From assembly GCA_027307235.1 (NCBI GenBank), contig DAHUXH010000013.1, positions 280,717 through 344,716 of the forward strand: 64,000 bases of DNA, in the 5' to 3' direction. The position numbers and the translations under genes were made by a program. Numbering within the stretch: the stretch's first letter is position 1; each line of letters opens with the position of its first letter. The stretch is from Vulcanimicrobiota bacterium (GTDB lineage Bacteria > Vulcanimicrobiota > Vulcanimicrobiia > Vulcanimicrobiales > Vulcanimicrobiaceae). Under the pieces are notes generated by a model. That model saw nothing but the letters and a program-made list of their open reading frames with translations, searched no databases and was not told the origin of the DNA. Of this stretch, positions 30,301 through 38,247 are shown piece by piece.

Positions 30301-30653
30301 CGCCGTTCGCGCTGCACGCGGGTGCGGCATGCGACGCGGACATGCATGCGTCGGCGCAGACGGCCCTCGCTGAACTGCAAGCCTACTTCGCAAGCCCGGG
30401 AGCGGCGGTACCGTCGTGGACGATCACGGCTCACGCCGGGAAAGCCGGCACCTGGTACGAGCTGGCGCCGCGCGATCCGTCGACGCTCGGCGCGGTGCTG
30501 AGCTGCGGGCGGGTTGCCGCCGCAGCGGCGGCCGATCTGCAGCAACGCGGCTTTGACGGCGCGGCGCCGCCCTCGCTGAATTACACGCCTTCGCTCGGTC
30601 TCTACATCCTGCGCCGCATGCCGCCGGCCGGTGCGCCCGCACGGGGACAATAG
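27378..30653 (+). CDS. TonB-dependent receptor-like outer-membrane protein with post-barrel extension
   Basis: The 1091-residue protein has a signal peptide (1-27, ending ASAQT), a carboxypeptidase-regulatory-like domain (about 30-110) and a plug (LADALNKLSGVSVATASDDS, then SQTQLSLDGIPLNAPGA). A beta-barrel ends near residue 793 (YNVSYTVRFGAG). A Pro/Gly-rich linker and two related modules follow the last strand: 838-975 (RCDAN... MPSVGLYIVPRPPQAG) and 980-1091 (ACDAD... TPSLGLYILRRMPPAG), each with a Cys pair. Such receptors import chelated metals, vitamins or glycans; the substrate is unknown. ATG 27378 begins the signal sequence, though no good ribosome site is visible. An extension beyond the barrel is unusual. 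Confidence 0.87.
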   Translation: MIRRWVVGVFAVLLGLSQVFVGPASAQTSDAGVIRIVVVDAATQKPVNLARVLLDGPVITSEFTGNDGRSAFTEVPDGIYRARIFKNGYQSATTTSFEIVSGNSVTISVTLAQSTQLKTIAIVSARSTATVSATSITNDSPQRKLSTDLADALNKLSGVSVATASDDSDASQTISLEGHDASQTQLSLDGIPLNAPGAAGDLRSFATDLFSGASVRNGPQAGGLGGGVNFSTVEPTLSWTGSTTIGVASNGKSNDAFSESGSFGKVGIALMHTDRTNTSLLDGMRFLDASGLDYSHDGDAYFGGNLAKLRWNAGDAQTLNFMYLGSVRNIALSCTRLVNSIPCGFGPNNFATGNVSLMSLSDDALLGSTAVRGSLFRNASTNDRDLLDRFVNGVAQPSGFNVNSASTGYSLSAELPARERHTISLQLSGTSTSVDTLPLVAQSVPFANGPQHSGYGTFQIVDTMHSNAKLSLTDTLGGSIATNSSAGLLGSVGIGWRPTSHDAYSASYSIGGVAAQFPRAQILSDPQSLTFDCNANVAFGNAPGDQATATSSTSARAGYSRSWTGGNVSLSLYRQTQNGVLLPVEVNATLLGGALPVGYLASVQQLYNSPAGCNGAQPFGLQNLYFNEQIAGVRRIYQGGSISGFFSLGNLIAQPYINVNSTSIASSDPRIDNPFSFELPNAQVPNVPLHRAGVTVDYKAPRSSVEYLFDAQYVGANNPNNLPAYTTYDGAISTLFARGALTFSVNNLSNRFAGIFASPQNQVPYQTANGTLIANIARPLAPRSYNVSYTVRFGAGAAALSAPSLLAQNRRGGGGPRNAPLPLPSTPPADPLALVASARCDANASGKAKPVLDGLKAYVAQIEAAKTGTGYPESMAAPQIGGIAVSYHKMGDSYALSIVPSDFTILRSLFPCVALHRATEDDVKARNLYEPKQAAFFRLEVAFMPSVGLYIVPRPPQAGQEQFRIYALPSSPPAAPFALHAGAACDADMHASAQTALAELQAYFASPGAAVPSWTITAHAGKAGTWYELAPRDPSTLGAVLSCGRVAAAAAADLQQRGFDGAAPPSLNYTPSLGLYILRRMPPAGAPARGQ

Positions 30654-30684
30654 GCAGCAGGATATCGGGGCGCGACAGAAGCAG

Positions 30685-30716
30685 AAGCGGGCACACGGTT
30701 TCCGGGGGCCCGCTTT
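30685..30716 (+). terminator. Hairpin terminator after the receptor gene
   Basis: AAGCGGGC pairs with GCCCGCTT around a 15-nt loop, followed by T and C bases. It lies 31 nt after the receptor stop and 8 nt before the next ATG. The T-run is short. Confidence 0.55.
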
Positions 30717-30723
30717 CGCATTC

Positions 30724-31158
30724 ATGACCAAGTCCGAGATGTTCAGAGAATATGCGTCGTATCATCGCGATACGCGCAATCGGGTTTGTCATGCGATCGG
30801 GATTCCGGCAATTGTTCTCGGGCTAATGAGCATGCTCGCAACGGTACACGCCGGGTCTTTGGACGCGGCGTTCGTCATTGCACTCGCCGTGCTCGTCTAC
30901 TACGCCGCGATCGACCTTCGCGGCGCTGTGCTGTGCGCGGTGATCTTCGCGATAGCGTATGTCGTCGGACGTCAGTTGGCATGGCCGCTCGGAACTGGCA
31001 TTTTCATCTTCGGATGGGTGTTCCAGTTGGTCGGTCATCGCTTCGAAGGCACGAAGCCGAAGTTCTTGGAGAACCTGGTGTACCTGTTGATCGGTCCACT
31101 CTACGTGTTCGAAGAGCTTGCCTCGGCGCTGGTGCGGCGGGCGCGGATACTACCCTAA
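30724..31158 (+). CDS. Mpo1/DUF962-family membrane protein
   Basis: The 144-residue protein has the family pattern: N-terminal YASYHRDTRNRVCHAIGIPA (His residues in YH and CHAIG), four membrane spans, and a second His block FQLVGHRFEGTKPKF followed by LIGPLYVFEEL. Mpo1 of yeast is an iron-dependent 2-hydroxy fatty acid dioxygenase; the bacterial members are mostly uncharacterised. The four His-containing positions match the metal-binding layout. Start ATG 30724 is the first in-frame ATG after the terminator-like hairpin. Confidence 0.8.
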   Translation: MTKSEMFREYASYHRDTRNRVCHAIGIPAIVLGLMSMLATVHAGSLDAAFVIALAVLVYYAAIDLRGAVLCAVIFAIAYVVGRQLAWPLGTGIFIFGWVFQLVGHRFEGTKPKFLENLVYLLIGPLYVFEELASALVRRARILP

Positions 31159-31236
31159 ACGGATTCACGTGTTGCGTGGCCGGCATTCGCATGTTTGACC
31201 CGCCACGCCGTTGTTTTTGAAGGAGTTTGACACCGC

Positions 31237-31548
31237 ATGTACGGTGATGAAATGTTGGATTGCGTGGACTGCGGGCAGCAGTTTGTCTTCAGTGGCGGCG
31301 AGAAGCGCTTCTACGAGACGAAGGGATTCCAAAACAAACCCAACCGCTGCCAGTCGTGCCGCGCTGCGCGCAAGCAGTCGCGTGCGCAAAATTCGGAAGG
31401 CGGAGCGGCCGGCGGCCAACGCATTCGCGAGATGTTCACCGCGACGTGCAGTAACTGCGGCGGCGTCGCCGAGGTACCGTTCAACCCGCGCGGCGACAAA
31501 CCGGTGTTCTGCCGCGACTGTTTCGCGTCGCGTCCCAGCTACCGATAA
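31237..31548 (+). CDS. Double zinc-ribbon protein
   Basis: The 103-residue protein has two Cys4 sites. The first is LDCVDCGQQFVFSGGEKRFY with NRCQSCR; the second is TCSNCGG with FCRDCF. The first block matches the zinc-binding family with the GEKRFYETKGF pattern seen in many bacteria. It could bind nucleic acid or a protein partner; the role is unknown. GAAGGAG lies about 11 nt before the ATG. A hairpin follows the stop. Confidence 0.85.
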   Translation: MYGDEMLDCVDCGQQFVFSGGEKRFYETKGFQNKPNRCQSCRAARKQSRAQNSEGGAAGGQRIREMFTATCSNCGGVAEVPFNPRGDKPVFCRDCFASRPSYR

Positions 31549-31557
31549 CGCGCAAGA

Positions 31558-31588
31558 AACGGGCCGACGCAGGTTCGCTCGGCCCGTT
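31558..31588 (+). terminator. Hairpin after the zinc-ribbon gene
   Basis: A 10-bp perfect stem (AACGGGCCGA / TCGGCCCGTT) closes an 11-nt loop, 10 nt after the stop. There is little T-run, so strength is uncertain. Confidence 0.6.
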
Positions 31589-31604
31589 CGCGTAGAGCGG
31601 GTTC

Positions 31605-33140
31605 ATGCGGGAGTTCGATGCCATCGTCGTCGGTGGCGGCCATAACGGTCTTGCCTGCGCCGCCCTTCTAGCGAAGCGCGGTCTGAGCGTCGCCGTTTTC
31701 GAACGGCGTGACGTGCTTGGGGGTGCAGCCGTCAGCGAAACCGGCGTGTGGCCGGGCTACATACTCTCGACCGCATCGTATGTCTGCAGTCTGCTCGACC
31801 CGTGGATCGTGCAGACCTTGGACCTCGGAGCACACGGCTATAGCGCCTATCGAAAACACCCGTCGTCCTTCACGCCGTTGGAGGACGGGCGCTCATTGCT
31901 GCTTGGGTCCGATGATGCCGCCAACGAGCGTGAGATCGCGGTGTTTGACGCCGCCGACGTGCCCGGATTTCATGCCTTTGAGGCCGAGTCGGCCCGATTG
32001 GGAAGCGCGCTTTTTGAGGCGTTCTCAGACGAATATCCGTCATGGGCGCGCTTCGATGCGGACACGCGCGCGACGTTGGAGGGATCGGCGGCACACCTCG
32101 TCGAGCGGTACGTGCGCACGCCGGTACTGCAGGCGACGCTTGCCACCGATGGACTGATCGGCACCTACGCGGGGCCGCGCGACGACGGCACAGGGTACGT
32201 GCTCGCGCACCATTATGCCGGCCGCGCGCTCGGCACGCAGGGCGCGTGGGGTTTCGTGCGCGGAGGTATGGGTGCGATCTCACAAGCGCTGGCATCGGCC
32301 GCGCGCGCACACGGCGCTCACATCTTCAGCGGCGCCGACGTCATTGAAGTGCTGATGCGCGGCGATCGCGCAATCGGCGTCGCGCTCGCCGACGGGCGCG
32401 AACTGTTCGCGCGGACGGTCATCTCCAACGCGCATCCGCAGATCACGTTTTCACGCTTGATCGGCGACGACTATCTGCGTGACCAGGTTCCCGGCGGCGA
32501 CGCGCTGGTCGCGAAGCTGCGCTCGTGGAAAACCGTCGGTCCCTCGCTGAAGCTCAATCTCGCGCTCGGCGAGTTGCCAGACTTCACGGCGCGCCCAGGC
32601 CTGCATCTGCAGCCGCACCATCGCGCGACCATCCACGTAGCTCCGTCGCTGGATTTCTTGCAGCAGGCTTGCGACGACGCGCGTCGCGAGGGCGAAAGCA
32701 GAGAGCCGATGCTGGAATGCTTTGTGCAGACTCCCACCGATCCCTCACTCGCGCCCTCCGGGAAACACATCCTGTCGATCTTCGCGCAGTATTTTCCCTA
32801 TGATCGTTCCGGGGGATGGAGCGAGACGGCGCGCGAACGTGCGGCCGAGCGCGTCATCGGCATGCTCGCGCGCTTCGCGCCCAACCTGCCCAATGTCATC
32901 GAAGCGCGTCAGGTGCTGGCCGCGCCCGATCTCGAATCGCGGTTCGGCCTGATCGGAGGAAACATCTTTCACGGCGAGCTGTTGCCCGGGCAGATCTTCG
33001 ACGGGCGATTCGCGACGCGAACCCCCGTGCGCGGACTCTATCTGTGCGGTTCGGGCGCGCATCCGGGCGGCTGTGTCAGCGGGTTTCCCGGCAGGCGCGC
33101 CGCCGACGCGGTGGCGCGCGATCTGGTCGGTGCGCGATGA
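31605..33140 (+). CDS. FAD-dependent oxidoreductase of the phytoene-desaturase/PYROXD2 type
   Basis: The 511-residue protein begins with the dinucleotide-binding motif IVVGGGHNGLACAALLAKRG (GGGHNG at 10-15) and FERRDVLGGAAVSE. It ends with the family motif that closes the FAD site (GLYLCGSGAHPGGCVSGFPG). This group catalyses desaturation or oxidation of polyisoprenoid or related carbonyl substrates. The substrate is unknown and carotenoid genes are not adjacent. It overlaps the methyltransferase gene by four bases (ATGA) in a likely operon with 33137 and 33838. Confidence 0.85.
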   Translation: MREFDAIVVGGGHNGLACAALLAKRGLSVAVFERRDVLGGAAVSETGVWPGYILSTASYVCSLLDPWIVQTLDLGAHGYSAYRKHPSSFTPLEDGRSLLLGSDDAANEREIAVFDAADVPGFHAFEAESARLGSALFEAFSDEYPSWARFDADTRATLEGSAAHLVERYVRTPVLQATLATDGLIGTYAGPRDDGTGYVLAHHYAGRALGTQGAWGFVRGGMGAISQALASAARAHGAHIFSGADVIEVLMRGDRAIGVALADGRELFARTVISNAHPQITFSRLIGDDYLRDQVPGGDALVAKLRSWKTVGPSLKLNLALGELPDFTARPGLHLQPHHRATIHVAPSLDFLQQACDDARREGESREPMLECFVQTPTDPSLAPSGKHILSIFAQYFPYDRSGGWSETARERAAERVIGMLARFAPNLPNVIEARQVLAAPDLESRFGLIGGNIFHGELLPGQIFDGRFATRTPVRGLYLCGSGAHPGGCVSGFPGRRAADAVARDLVGAR

Positions 33141-33799
33141 CCGCCAAGAACGTCGGACTCGACGAGCGTCTGCACGCGTACATGCTCGACACCATGTTGC
33201 GCGAGGACCCGATCTTGCGCGCATTGCGCGAGGAGACCGCCCGCATGCCCGATGCGCAGATGCAGATCGGACCCGAGCAGGGTCAATTCATGCAGATGCT
33301 CGCGCGCGTGATGCACGCCAAGAAGTATTTGGAGATCGGCGTCTTCACGGGCTATAGCTCGCTCGCCCTGGCACAAGCCTTGCCCGCTGGCGGGCGCGTC
33401 GTGGCTTGCGACGTGAGCCCGGAGTACACGGCGATCGCGCGACGCTATTGGGAGAGAGCGGGCGTTGCCGGCAAGATCGATCTGCGGCTGGGGCCTGCGC
33501 TCGACACGCTCGACGACCTGCTCGCGCACGGTGAGCAAGAAACGTTCGATCTCGCCTTTGTCGATGCCGACAAAGCCAACGCCGACCTCTACTACGAGCG
33601 ATGCCTGCGGCTGCTTCGGTCAAACGGTGTGCTGCTGGTGGACAACGTCTTTTGGTCAGGCAAGATTCTGGACGCATCGGTGAACGATGCCGACACGACG
33701 GCGCTGCGTGCCATCAATGCGAAGGCGGGCAAGGACGATCGCGTCGACGCGACCTTGTTGCCCATCTGCGACGGAATCCTCATGGTCAGGAAACGATAG
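33137..33799 (+). CDS. Class I SAM-dependent O-methyltransferase
   Basis: The 220-residue protein matches the catechol/caffeoyl-CoA O-methyltransferase family: KKYLEIGVFTGYSSLALAQA is the SAM-binding motif I, VVACDVSPEYTAIARRYW follows, and DLAFVDADKANADLYYERCL carries the metal-binding Asp residues. GVLLVDNVFWSGKILD closes the core. It acts on a hydroxylated aromatic or CoA-linked substrate, which is not determined. It starts inside the stop of the oxidoreductase gene. Confidence 0.9.
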   Translation: MTAKNVGLDERLHAYMLDTMLREDPILRALREETARMPDAQMQIGPEQGQFMQMLARVMHAKKYLEIGVFTGYSSLALAQALPAGGRVVACDVSPEYTAIARRYWERAGVAGKIDLRLGPALDTLDDLLAHGEQETFDLAFVDADKANADLYYERCLRLLRSNGVLLVDNVFWSGKILDASVNDADTTALRAINAKAGKDDRVDATLLPICDGILMVRKR

Positions 33800-33837
33800 T
33801 TCCGCCGATGCACACGCACGTTCGCTGAAGGATGGTT

Positions 33838-34593
33838 ATGGATCGTTCATCTGATGTCTTGGCGGGAAAGCACGCGGTTGTCACGGGTGGTGCGCGCGGT
33901 ATCGGATTAGCGATCGCGCAGCACTTGGTGCGCAGCGGCGCGAAGGTCAGCGTGATCAGCCGCTCGGCGCTCTGCGCGCCGGGAGATGCCGCATTCTTTC
34001 GCGCGCGTGCCGACGTCAGCGATGAAGGCGACGTTGCGCGCGCGATCGCGCAGTGCCGCGACGTGAACGGTCCGGTCGCGATCCTCATCAACAACTCGGG
34101 AATCTCCGAATCGGCGCCCTTGATCCGCACCGGGAAGACCATGTGGGATCGTGTCATCGCAACGAATCTGACCGGCACGTTTCTCTGCACGCGCGAAGTG
34201 CTCGGCGACATGCTCGCCGAGCGATACGGTCGTATCGTGAACATCGCGAGCATTGCCGGTCTCTACGGCGCGCCGTACATTGCCGCGTATTGCGCGAGCA
34301 AGCATGGCGTTGTCGGTCTGACGCGCGCGCTCGCCGCCGAGACGGCCGGCACGGGCATCACAGTGAACGACGTCTGTCCCGGATACACCGAGACCGACAT
34401 GATGGCTCAAGCCATCGCGAGTATCGTCAAGCATACCGGGATGCCCGGCGATGCGGCGCGCCAACGCTTGGCACAGATGAATCCTGAAGGGCGCATCGCG
34501 ACTGTTGAGGAGGTCGCCGACGTCGTGATGGCCTTGCTCACCAGTGATCGCACCGGCGAAAGCATCATCGTTCCCGGGGGGATGAGGGTCTGA
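33838..34593 (+). CDS. Short-chain dehydrogenase/reductase (SDR)
   Basis: The 251-residue protein has the cofactor motif VVTGGARGIGLAIAQ, NNSG and the catalytic triad with Ser (NIASIAGLYG) and Tyr-x-x-x-Lys (YCASK). The ending resembles FabG or 3-hydroxyacyl dehydrogenases (ESIIVPGGMRV). ATG 33838 is preferred over 33832 because GAAGG sits at proper spacing before it. The last 12 coding bases and the stop are part of the left arm of hairpin repeat R2. Confidence 0.9.
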   Translation: MDRSSDVLAGKHAVVTGGARGIGLAIAQHLVRSGAKVSVISRSALCAPGDAAFFRARADVSDEGDVARAIAQCRDVNGPVAILINNSGISESAPLIRTGKTMWDRVIATNLTGTFLCTREVLGDMLAERYGRIVNIASIAGLYGAPYIAAYCASKHGVVGLTRALAAETAGTGITVNDVCPGYTETDMMAQAIASIVKHTGMPGDAARQRLAQMNPEGRIATVEEVADVVMALLTSDRTGESIIVPGGMRV

Positions 34594-34686
34594 TTTCCGC
34601 CAGGCCTTCGTTGCGGAAGGGATCGTGTACCGTAGTACACTTCACCCTTCCGCGCCTCGGCCTGACGAAAATCAGACCCTCATCCC
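34579..34686. repeat. Gene-end hairpin element copy R2
   Basis: The left arm GGGATGAGGGTCTGATTT (34579-34596), which includes the last SDR codons and stop, pairs perfectly over 18 bases with 34669-34686. Inner stem GGAAGGG / CCCTTCC and centre GTGTAC-CGTA-GTACAC follow the R1 pattern. A further degenerate half copy (GCTGGCGAAAATCAGGCCTT, 34711-34730) reaches the stop of the convergent symporter gene. Confidence 0.8.
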
Positions 34687-34728
34687 GCTAACGGAAATCG
34701 TTCCCTCCTGCTGGCGAAAATCAGGCCT

Positions 34729-36222
34729 TCATCCCGATGGAGTTGTTTGAAGGGGGCGGCGGTTGATGACGATTGAGGCTAGTAGAAGGGCGATGGCGTT
34801 GGCGATGAGGGCGTAGAAGGCGATGAAGCCGGTGAGGGATGACCCGAAGACCGTCAGCGTGACGTTCGGCGACATGCCCGTTGCGGGCGTGTAGGTGGCG
34901 ATTGCCATCCACGTCGCTGCCGCCATGCCGGTCGCCCATCCGGCCAGAAGCGCTGCCGGATGGAAGCGTTTGGTGAACAATCCCAGCACGAACGACGGGA
35001 ATATCTGCAGCATCCACGCTCCGCCGAGCAATTGGAAGTAAATCGCGTACTTCACCGGAAAAGCGAGCACGAAGATCAAGCCGAAGGCGCACATCGCCAT
35101 GCACAGCCATTTTGCGACGTGGATCGCGCCCGGAGCGCGCGTGCTGCTGAACTCTCCGAAGATGTTGGATGCGAACAGGTTGGCGCTGCCGATCGCCATG
35201 ATCGCCGCCGGCACGAGCGCGCCGATCGCGATCGCCGCATTTGCCATACCCGCGAACCAATCCGGGAAATATGTGGCGAAGAGCAACGGCACGGCGAGAT
35301 TCGGATCGGTGAGGTGAAAGCCGGCCGCAACCGCGCACAAACCGAGCAGCGCCATGAGTCCGAGGAGCAGCGAATAGGCGGGCAGCAGCGCGGCGTTGCG
35401 GCGCACGACGTTCGCGCTCTTGGCGGCGAGCAGACTCGTGATCGAATGCGGATAGAGGAACAACGAGCACGCCGATCCGAGCGCCATCGTCGCATACGCG
35501 AACGAGAGTCCCGGCGGGAGCAGAATATGTCCAGGTTTGGGAGCGGCCGCAAACGCGGCGCTCGACACGGCGAAGATGTGCGCCCATCCGCCGAGTTTGG
35601 CGGGGATGACGATGACCGCCGCGATGACGGCGACGTAGATCAGCGTGTCTTTGACGAACGCGATCAACGCCGGTGCGCGCAGGCCGCTGGTCCATGTATA
35701 CGCGGCCAGCACCGCGAACGCGACGATCAACGCTGCCGCGCCGGTACCGTATGCGAAGATGCCGCCGAGTTGGAAGAAGACGGTGCGCAAGCCGACGAGC
35801 TGCAATGCGATGTATGGCATCGCTGCCAGGATGCCCGTGATCGCGACCGCGATTTCAAGGGAGCGGCTACCGAAGCGATCGCGAATGAAATCCGCGGACG
35901 TCATGTATCCGCGCGCGCGCGACACTTCCCAGAAGCGCGCCAGCACGACGAAGACGATCGGATACGCGATCGTCGCATAGGGCACCGCGAAAAAGCCGAT
36001 CGCTCCGGCGCCGTAGATGAGCGCCGGCACGGCAACGAATGTGTATGCCGTGTAGAGGTCTCCGCCGAGCAAGAACCAGGAGACGACGGTGCCGAAGCGG
36101 CGCCCGGAGAGCGCCCACTCCTCGAACTTCGTGAGATCGGCGCGTCCCCACCCCGCCGCGAGAAAGCCGAGCACGGTCACACCTGCGACCAAAACCAGAA
36201 AGACGATCGCGCCGCTATTCAC
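34729..36222 (-). CDS. Sodium:solute symporter (SSS family)
   Basis: The 497-residue protein has about 13 membrane spans. The start (MNSGAIVFLVLVAGVTVLGF) is typical of the sodium:solute symporter family, with a first cytoplasmic loop EEWALSGRRFGTVVSWFLLG and a Gly-rich second span. Substrates in this family include monocarboxylates, proline and pantothenate; no substrate is assigned. It overlaps the small DUF3311 gene at 36215 by eight bases. That pairing is common for SSS symporters and supports one transport unit. Confidence 0.9.
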   Translation of the reverse strand: MNSGAIVFLVLVAGVTVLGFLAAGWGRADLTKFEEWALSGRRFGTVVSWFLLGGDLYTAYTFVAVPALIYGAGAIGFFAVPYATIAYPIVFVVLARFWEVSRARGYMTSADFIRDRFGSRSLEIAVAITGILAAMPYIALQLVGLRTVFFQLGGIFAYGTGAAALIVAFAVLAAYTWTSGLRAPALIAFVKDTLIYVAVIAAVIVIPAKLGGWAHIFAVSSAAFAAAPKPGHILLPPGLSFAYATMALGSACSLFLYPHSITSLLAAKSANVVRRNAALLPAYSLLLGLMALLGLCAVAAGFHLTDPNLAVPLLFATYFPDWFAGMANAAIAIGALVPAAIMAIGSANLFASNIFGEFSSTRAPGAIHVAKWLCMAMCAFGLIFVLAFPVKYAIYFQLLGGAWMLQIFPSFVLGLFTKRFHPAALLAGWATGMAAATWMAIATYTPATGMSPNVTLTVFGSSLTGFIAFYALIANAIALLLASIVINRRPLQTTPSG

Positions 36223-36409
36223 GTGTGCGCTCTCGTGTAGCCAAATAGACGATGCCGAGCAGCAGCGACGTGACGATCACCCACGCGAGTTGATACCAAT
36301 AGAAGAAGGGAAGTCCGCCAAGCGCCGGGTCGGCGCGGTCGTAGAGCGGCGGGTAGAGCAAACCGAGAAACGGGGCGAGCAGAAGTGCGTACCACCAGTT
36401 CTTGCGCAT
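36215..36409 (-). CDS. DUF3311-family small membrane protein
   Basis: The 64-residue protein has two spans: WWYALLLAPFLGLLYPPLYD and FFYWYQLAWVIVTSLLLGIV, with a short charged tail. It is the usual companion of SSS symporters. Start ATG 36409 (MRKNWWYALL) is chosen, because the in-frame extension upstream is Arg-rich and not family-like. Confidence 0.8.
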   Translation of the reverse strand: MRKNWWYALLLAPFLGLLYPPLYDRADPALGGLPFFYWYQLAWVIVTSLLLGIVYLATRERTRE

Positions 36410-36441
36410 CGGGATCGAGTTGCGCGCGCCGCGCGCATTTC

Positions 36442-37377
36442 CTATGTATCGGCGCTGGGTAGCGTGCGCGCCGCCCACATCGAGCGCAGCGACATCGTGC
36501 CGAAGAGTTGCGCCGCCACCATTCCGCCAAGGCAGACGGCGGTGCCGATGATCTCGTACGGTGCGAAGAAGGCATGGAAGAGCAGGCTGCTCGCGATGCC
36601 GGCGATGATCGGTACGAGAAATCCGAACAGCGACGTATGCGCGGCGCCGAACAGGTTGATGCCCGCGCTGAAGACCGGATACGTCAGCACGATCGGAAAA
36701 AAGACGGCGTAGAGATAGATGCCCCAGAACGAGGGTGTCGTCGCCGACCAGTCGGTGTGGGTCATCGCGATCACGCCGCCGGGTACGATCGCAATAGTGC
36801 CTATGGCCATCGCAATCGCGACCAGTTCCAGCGGACCGTAGCGATCGAGCAATCGCGCGGTGACGACGTTATAAGCTCCAAAAGAGATAGCCGCGAACAC
36901 GGTGAGCACGTCACCCAGGCGAAACTGCGCTTTTCCGGCGAAGGCGCCTTCAAAGATCGCGATGCCGAGCAGCGCGACGAGCGCGCCGATCCATCTGCCC
37001 GAGCGGATGCGTTCGTGGCGTGTCGCCGCGAGGATCGCGAGCGTCCACACCGGCGTCGTCGTACCCAAGAGCGCCGATGCGAATGCCGTCGTGTGCGATA
37101 GTCCGATCACCCACAGATATTGATACACGCCGAAGCCGCACGCGCCACACGTCACGAGCAGCGGAATGTCGCGCTTGTGGATGTGAATGCGTTTGCCGGT
37201 CGCCGCGACCAGCGCGAAGACCAGCGGCGTCATCGCCGCAAAGCGCAACAGCGTGAACGCCATCGGCGGAACGGCGGTGACCGCGACCTTCACCAGCACC
37301 GTGTTGAGCCCCCAACACACGGCAACATAGATGAGGCCCAGCGACATGAGCAGGCGCGATGAAACGATGCGACGCAT
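36442..37377 (-). CDS. EamA/DMT-family transporter
   Basis: The 311-residue protein has ten predicted membrane helices in two EamA repeats (LLRFAAMTPLVFALVAATGK, then a second set from about residue 155). Such proteins export amino acids or metabolites. ATG 37377 lies only 10 nt from the start of the divergent hydrolase; an internal ATG at 37347 (MSLGLIYVAVCWG) is an alternative. No ribosome site is obvious for either. Confidence 0.88.
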   Translation of the reverse strand: MRRIVSSRLLMSLGLIYVAVCWGLNTVLVKVAVTAVPPMAFTLLRFAAMTPLVFALVAATGKRIHIHKRDIPLLVTCGACGFGVYQYLWVIGLSHTTAFASALLGTTTPVWTLAILAATRHERIRSGRWIGALVALLGIAIFEGAFAGKAQFRLGDVLTVFAAISFGAYNVVTARLLDRYGPLELVAIAMAIGTIAIVPGGVIAMTHTDWSATTPSFWGIYLYAVFFPIVLTYPVFSAGINLFGAAHTSLFGFLVPIIAGIASSLLFHAFFAPYEIIGTAVCLGGMVAAQLFGTMSLRSMWAARTLPSADT

Positions 37378-37387
37378 TCGAGGAGCA

Positions 37388-38185
37388 ATGACCGGACTCG
37401 AGCGAGCATTGGTTGCAAGCGGCGACGTGCGCCTCTGTCTCGAACGCTATGGCAGCGGTCCGCGCCACGTCCTCTTCGTTCACGGATGGATCAGTTCGCG
37501 GCGCATGTGGTACGACGTCGCGCAGCGCTTGGATCATCGCGAATTCACACTGCACCTGCTCGACGTTCGCGGCTGCGGGTTGTCGGATCGCCCCCTCGAC
37601 GGTCACGATCTCGATGGGTATGCTGGCGACGTGCGCGCGGCGTTCGCGTCGATCGACGCGCCGCTCACGCTCGTCGGGCACTCGATGGGCGGCAAGCTGG
37701 CGCAACTGATCGCGTCCGAGCGGCCGGAACGGTTGCGGCGCTTGATCTTGGTCGCGCCCGGCACGCCGCGCGCATCGCAGTTTCCGCCCAAGCATCGCGC
37801 GCTCACGCTGGATGCGTATGGCTCGCGCGAGCGTATCGCGGCGTTTGTCTCGGCGGCGATGACGCGCCGCGTCGCGCCGGAGGTGTTCGAGCGGATCGTG
37901 GACGATGCTCTGCTGGCGCAGCGCGAGCACTGGATCGGCTGGTACGAACGGGGCCGGCCGGTCGACATCGCCGGCCGTGTCGGCGCGATCGACGTGCCGA
38001 CCCTGGTGCTGGCGGGTGAGCGCGACCAACTGGCGCCGCCCAGCCGGGTCAAGCGCGAGGTCGCGGGCGCGATCCCCGGTGCGCTGTTCGTCCTGCTGCG
38101 CGGCTGCGGTCACAATCTTCCGGTCGAGGCGGCCGAGGACGTGGGCGAGGCGATCCTGCGGTTTACGACAGGGGATGAAAGGTAA
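37388..38185 (+). CDS. Alpha/beta hydrolase
   Basis: The 265-residue protein has the oxyanion block HVLFVHGWISSRRMW, the nucleophile elbow GHSMGG (Ser in LVGHSMGGKLAQ), the acidic residue in LAGERDQLAPP and His in RGCGHNLPVEA. GAGGAGC precedes ATG 37388. It is divergent from the EamA gene, with starts 10 nt apart, so its promoter must lie inside that gene or very close. The substrate is unknown. Confidence 0.87.
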   Translation: MTGLERALVASGDVRLCLERYGSGPRHVLFVHGWISSRRMWYDVAQRLDHREFTLHLLDVRGCGLSDRPLDGHDLDGYAGDVRAAFASIDAPLTLVGHSMGGKLAQLIASERPERLRRLILVAPGTPRASQFPPKHRALTLDAYGSRERIAAFVSAAMTRRVAPEVFERIVDDALLAQREHWIGWYERGRPVDIAGRVGAIDVPTLVLAGERDQLAPPSRVKREVAGAIPGALFVLLRGCGHNLPVEAAEDVGEAILRFTTGDER

Positions 38186-38247
38186 GTCCTGCCTCTTGCG
38201 GGAACTGGACGGCACAGCACTCGTCACGTGACCTCGTGAGGATCACC

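Noticed and set aside
34960..36240. Plus-strand ORF of 426 codons opposite the symporter
   Set aside because: It is low-complexity charged sequence mirroring membrane-span codons; the symporter on the other strand is real.
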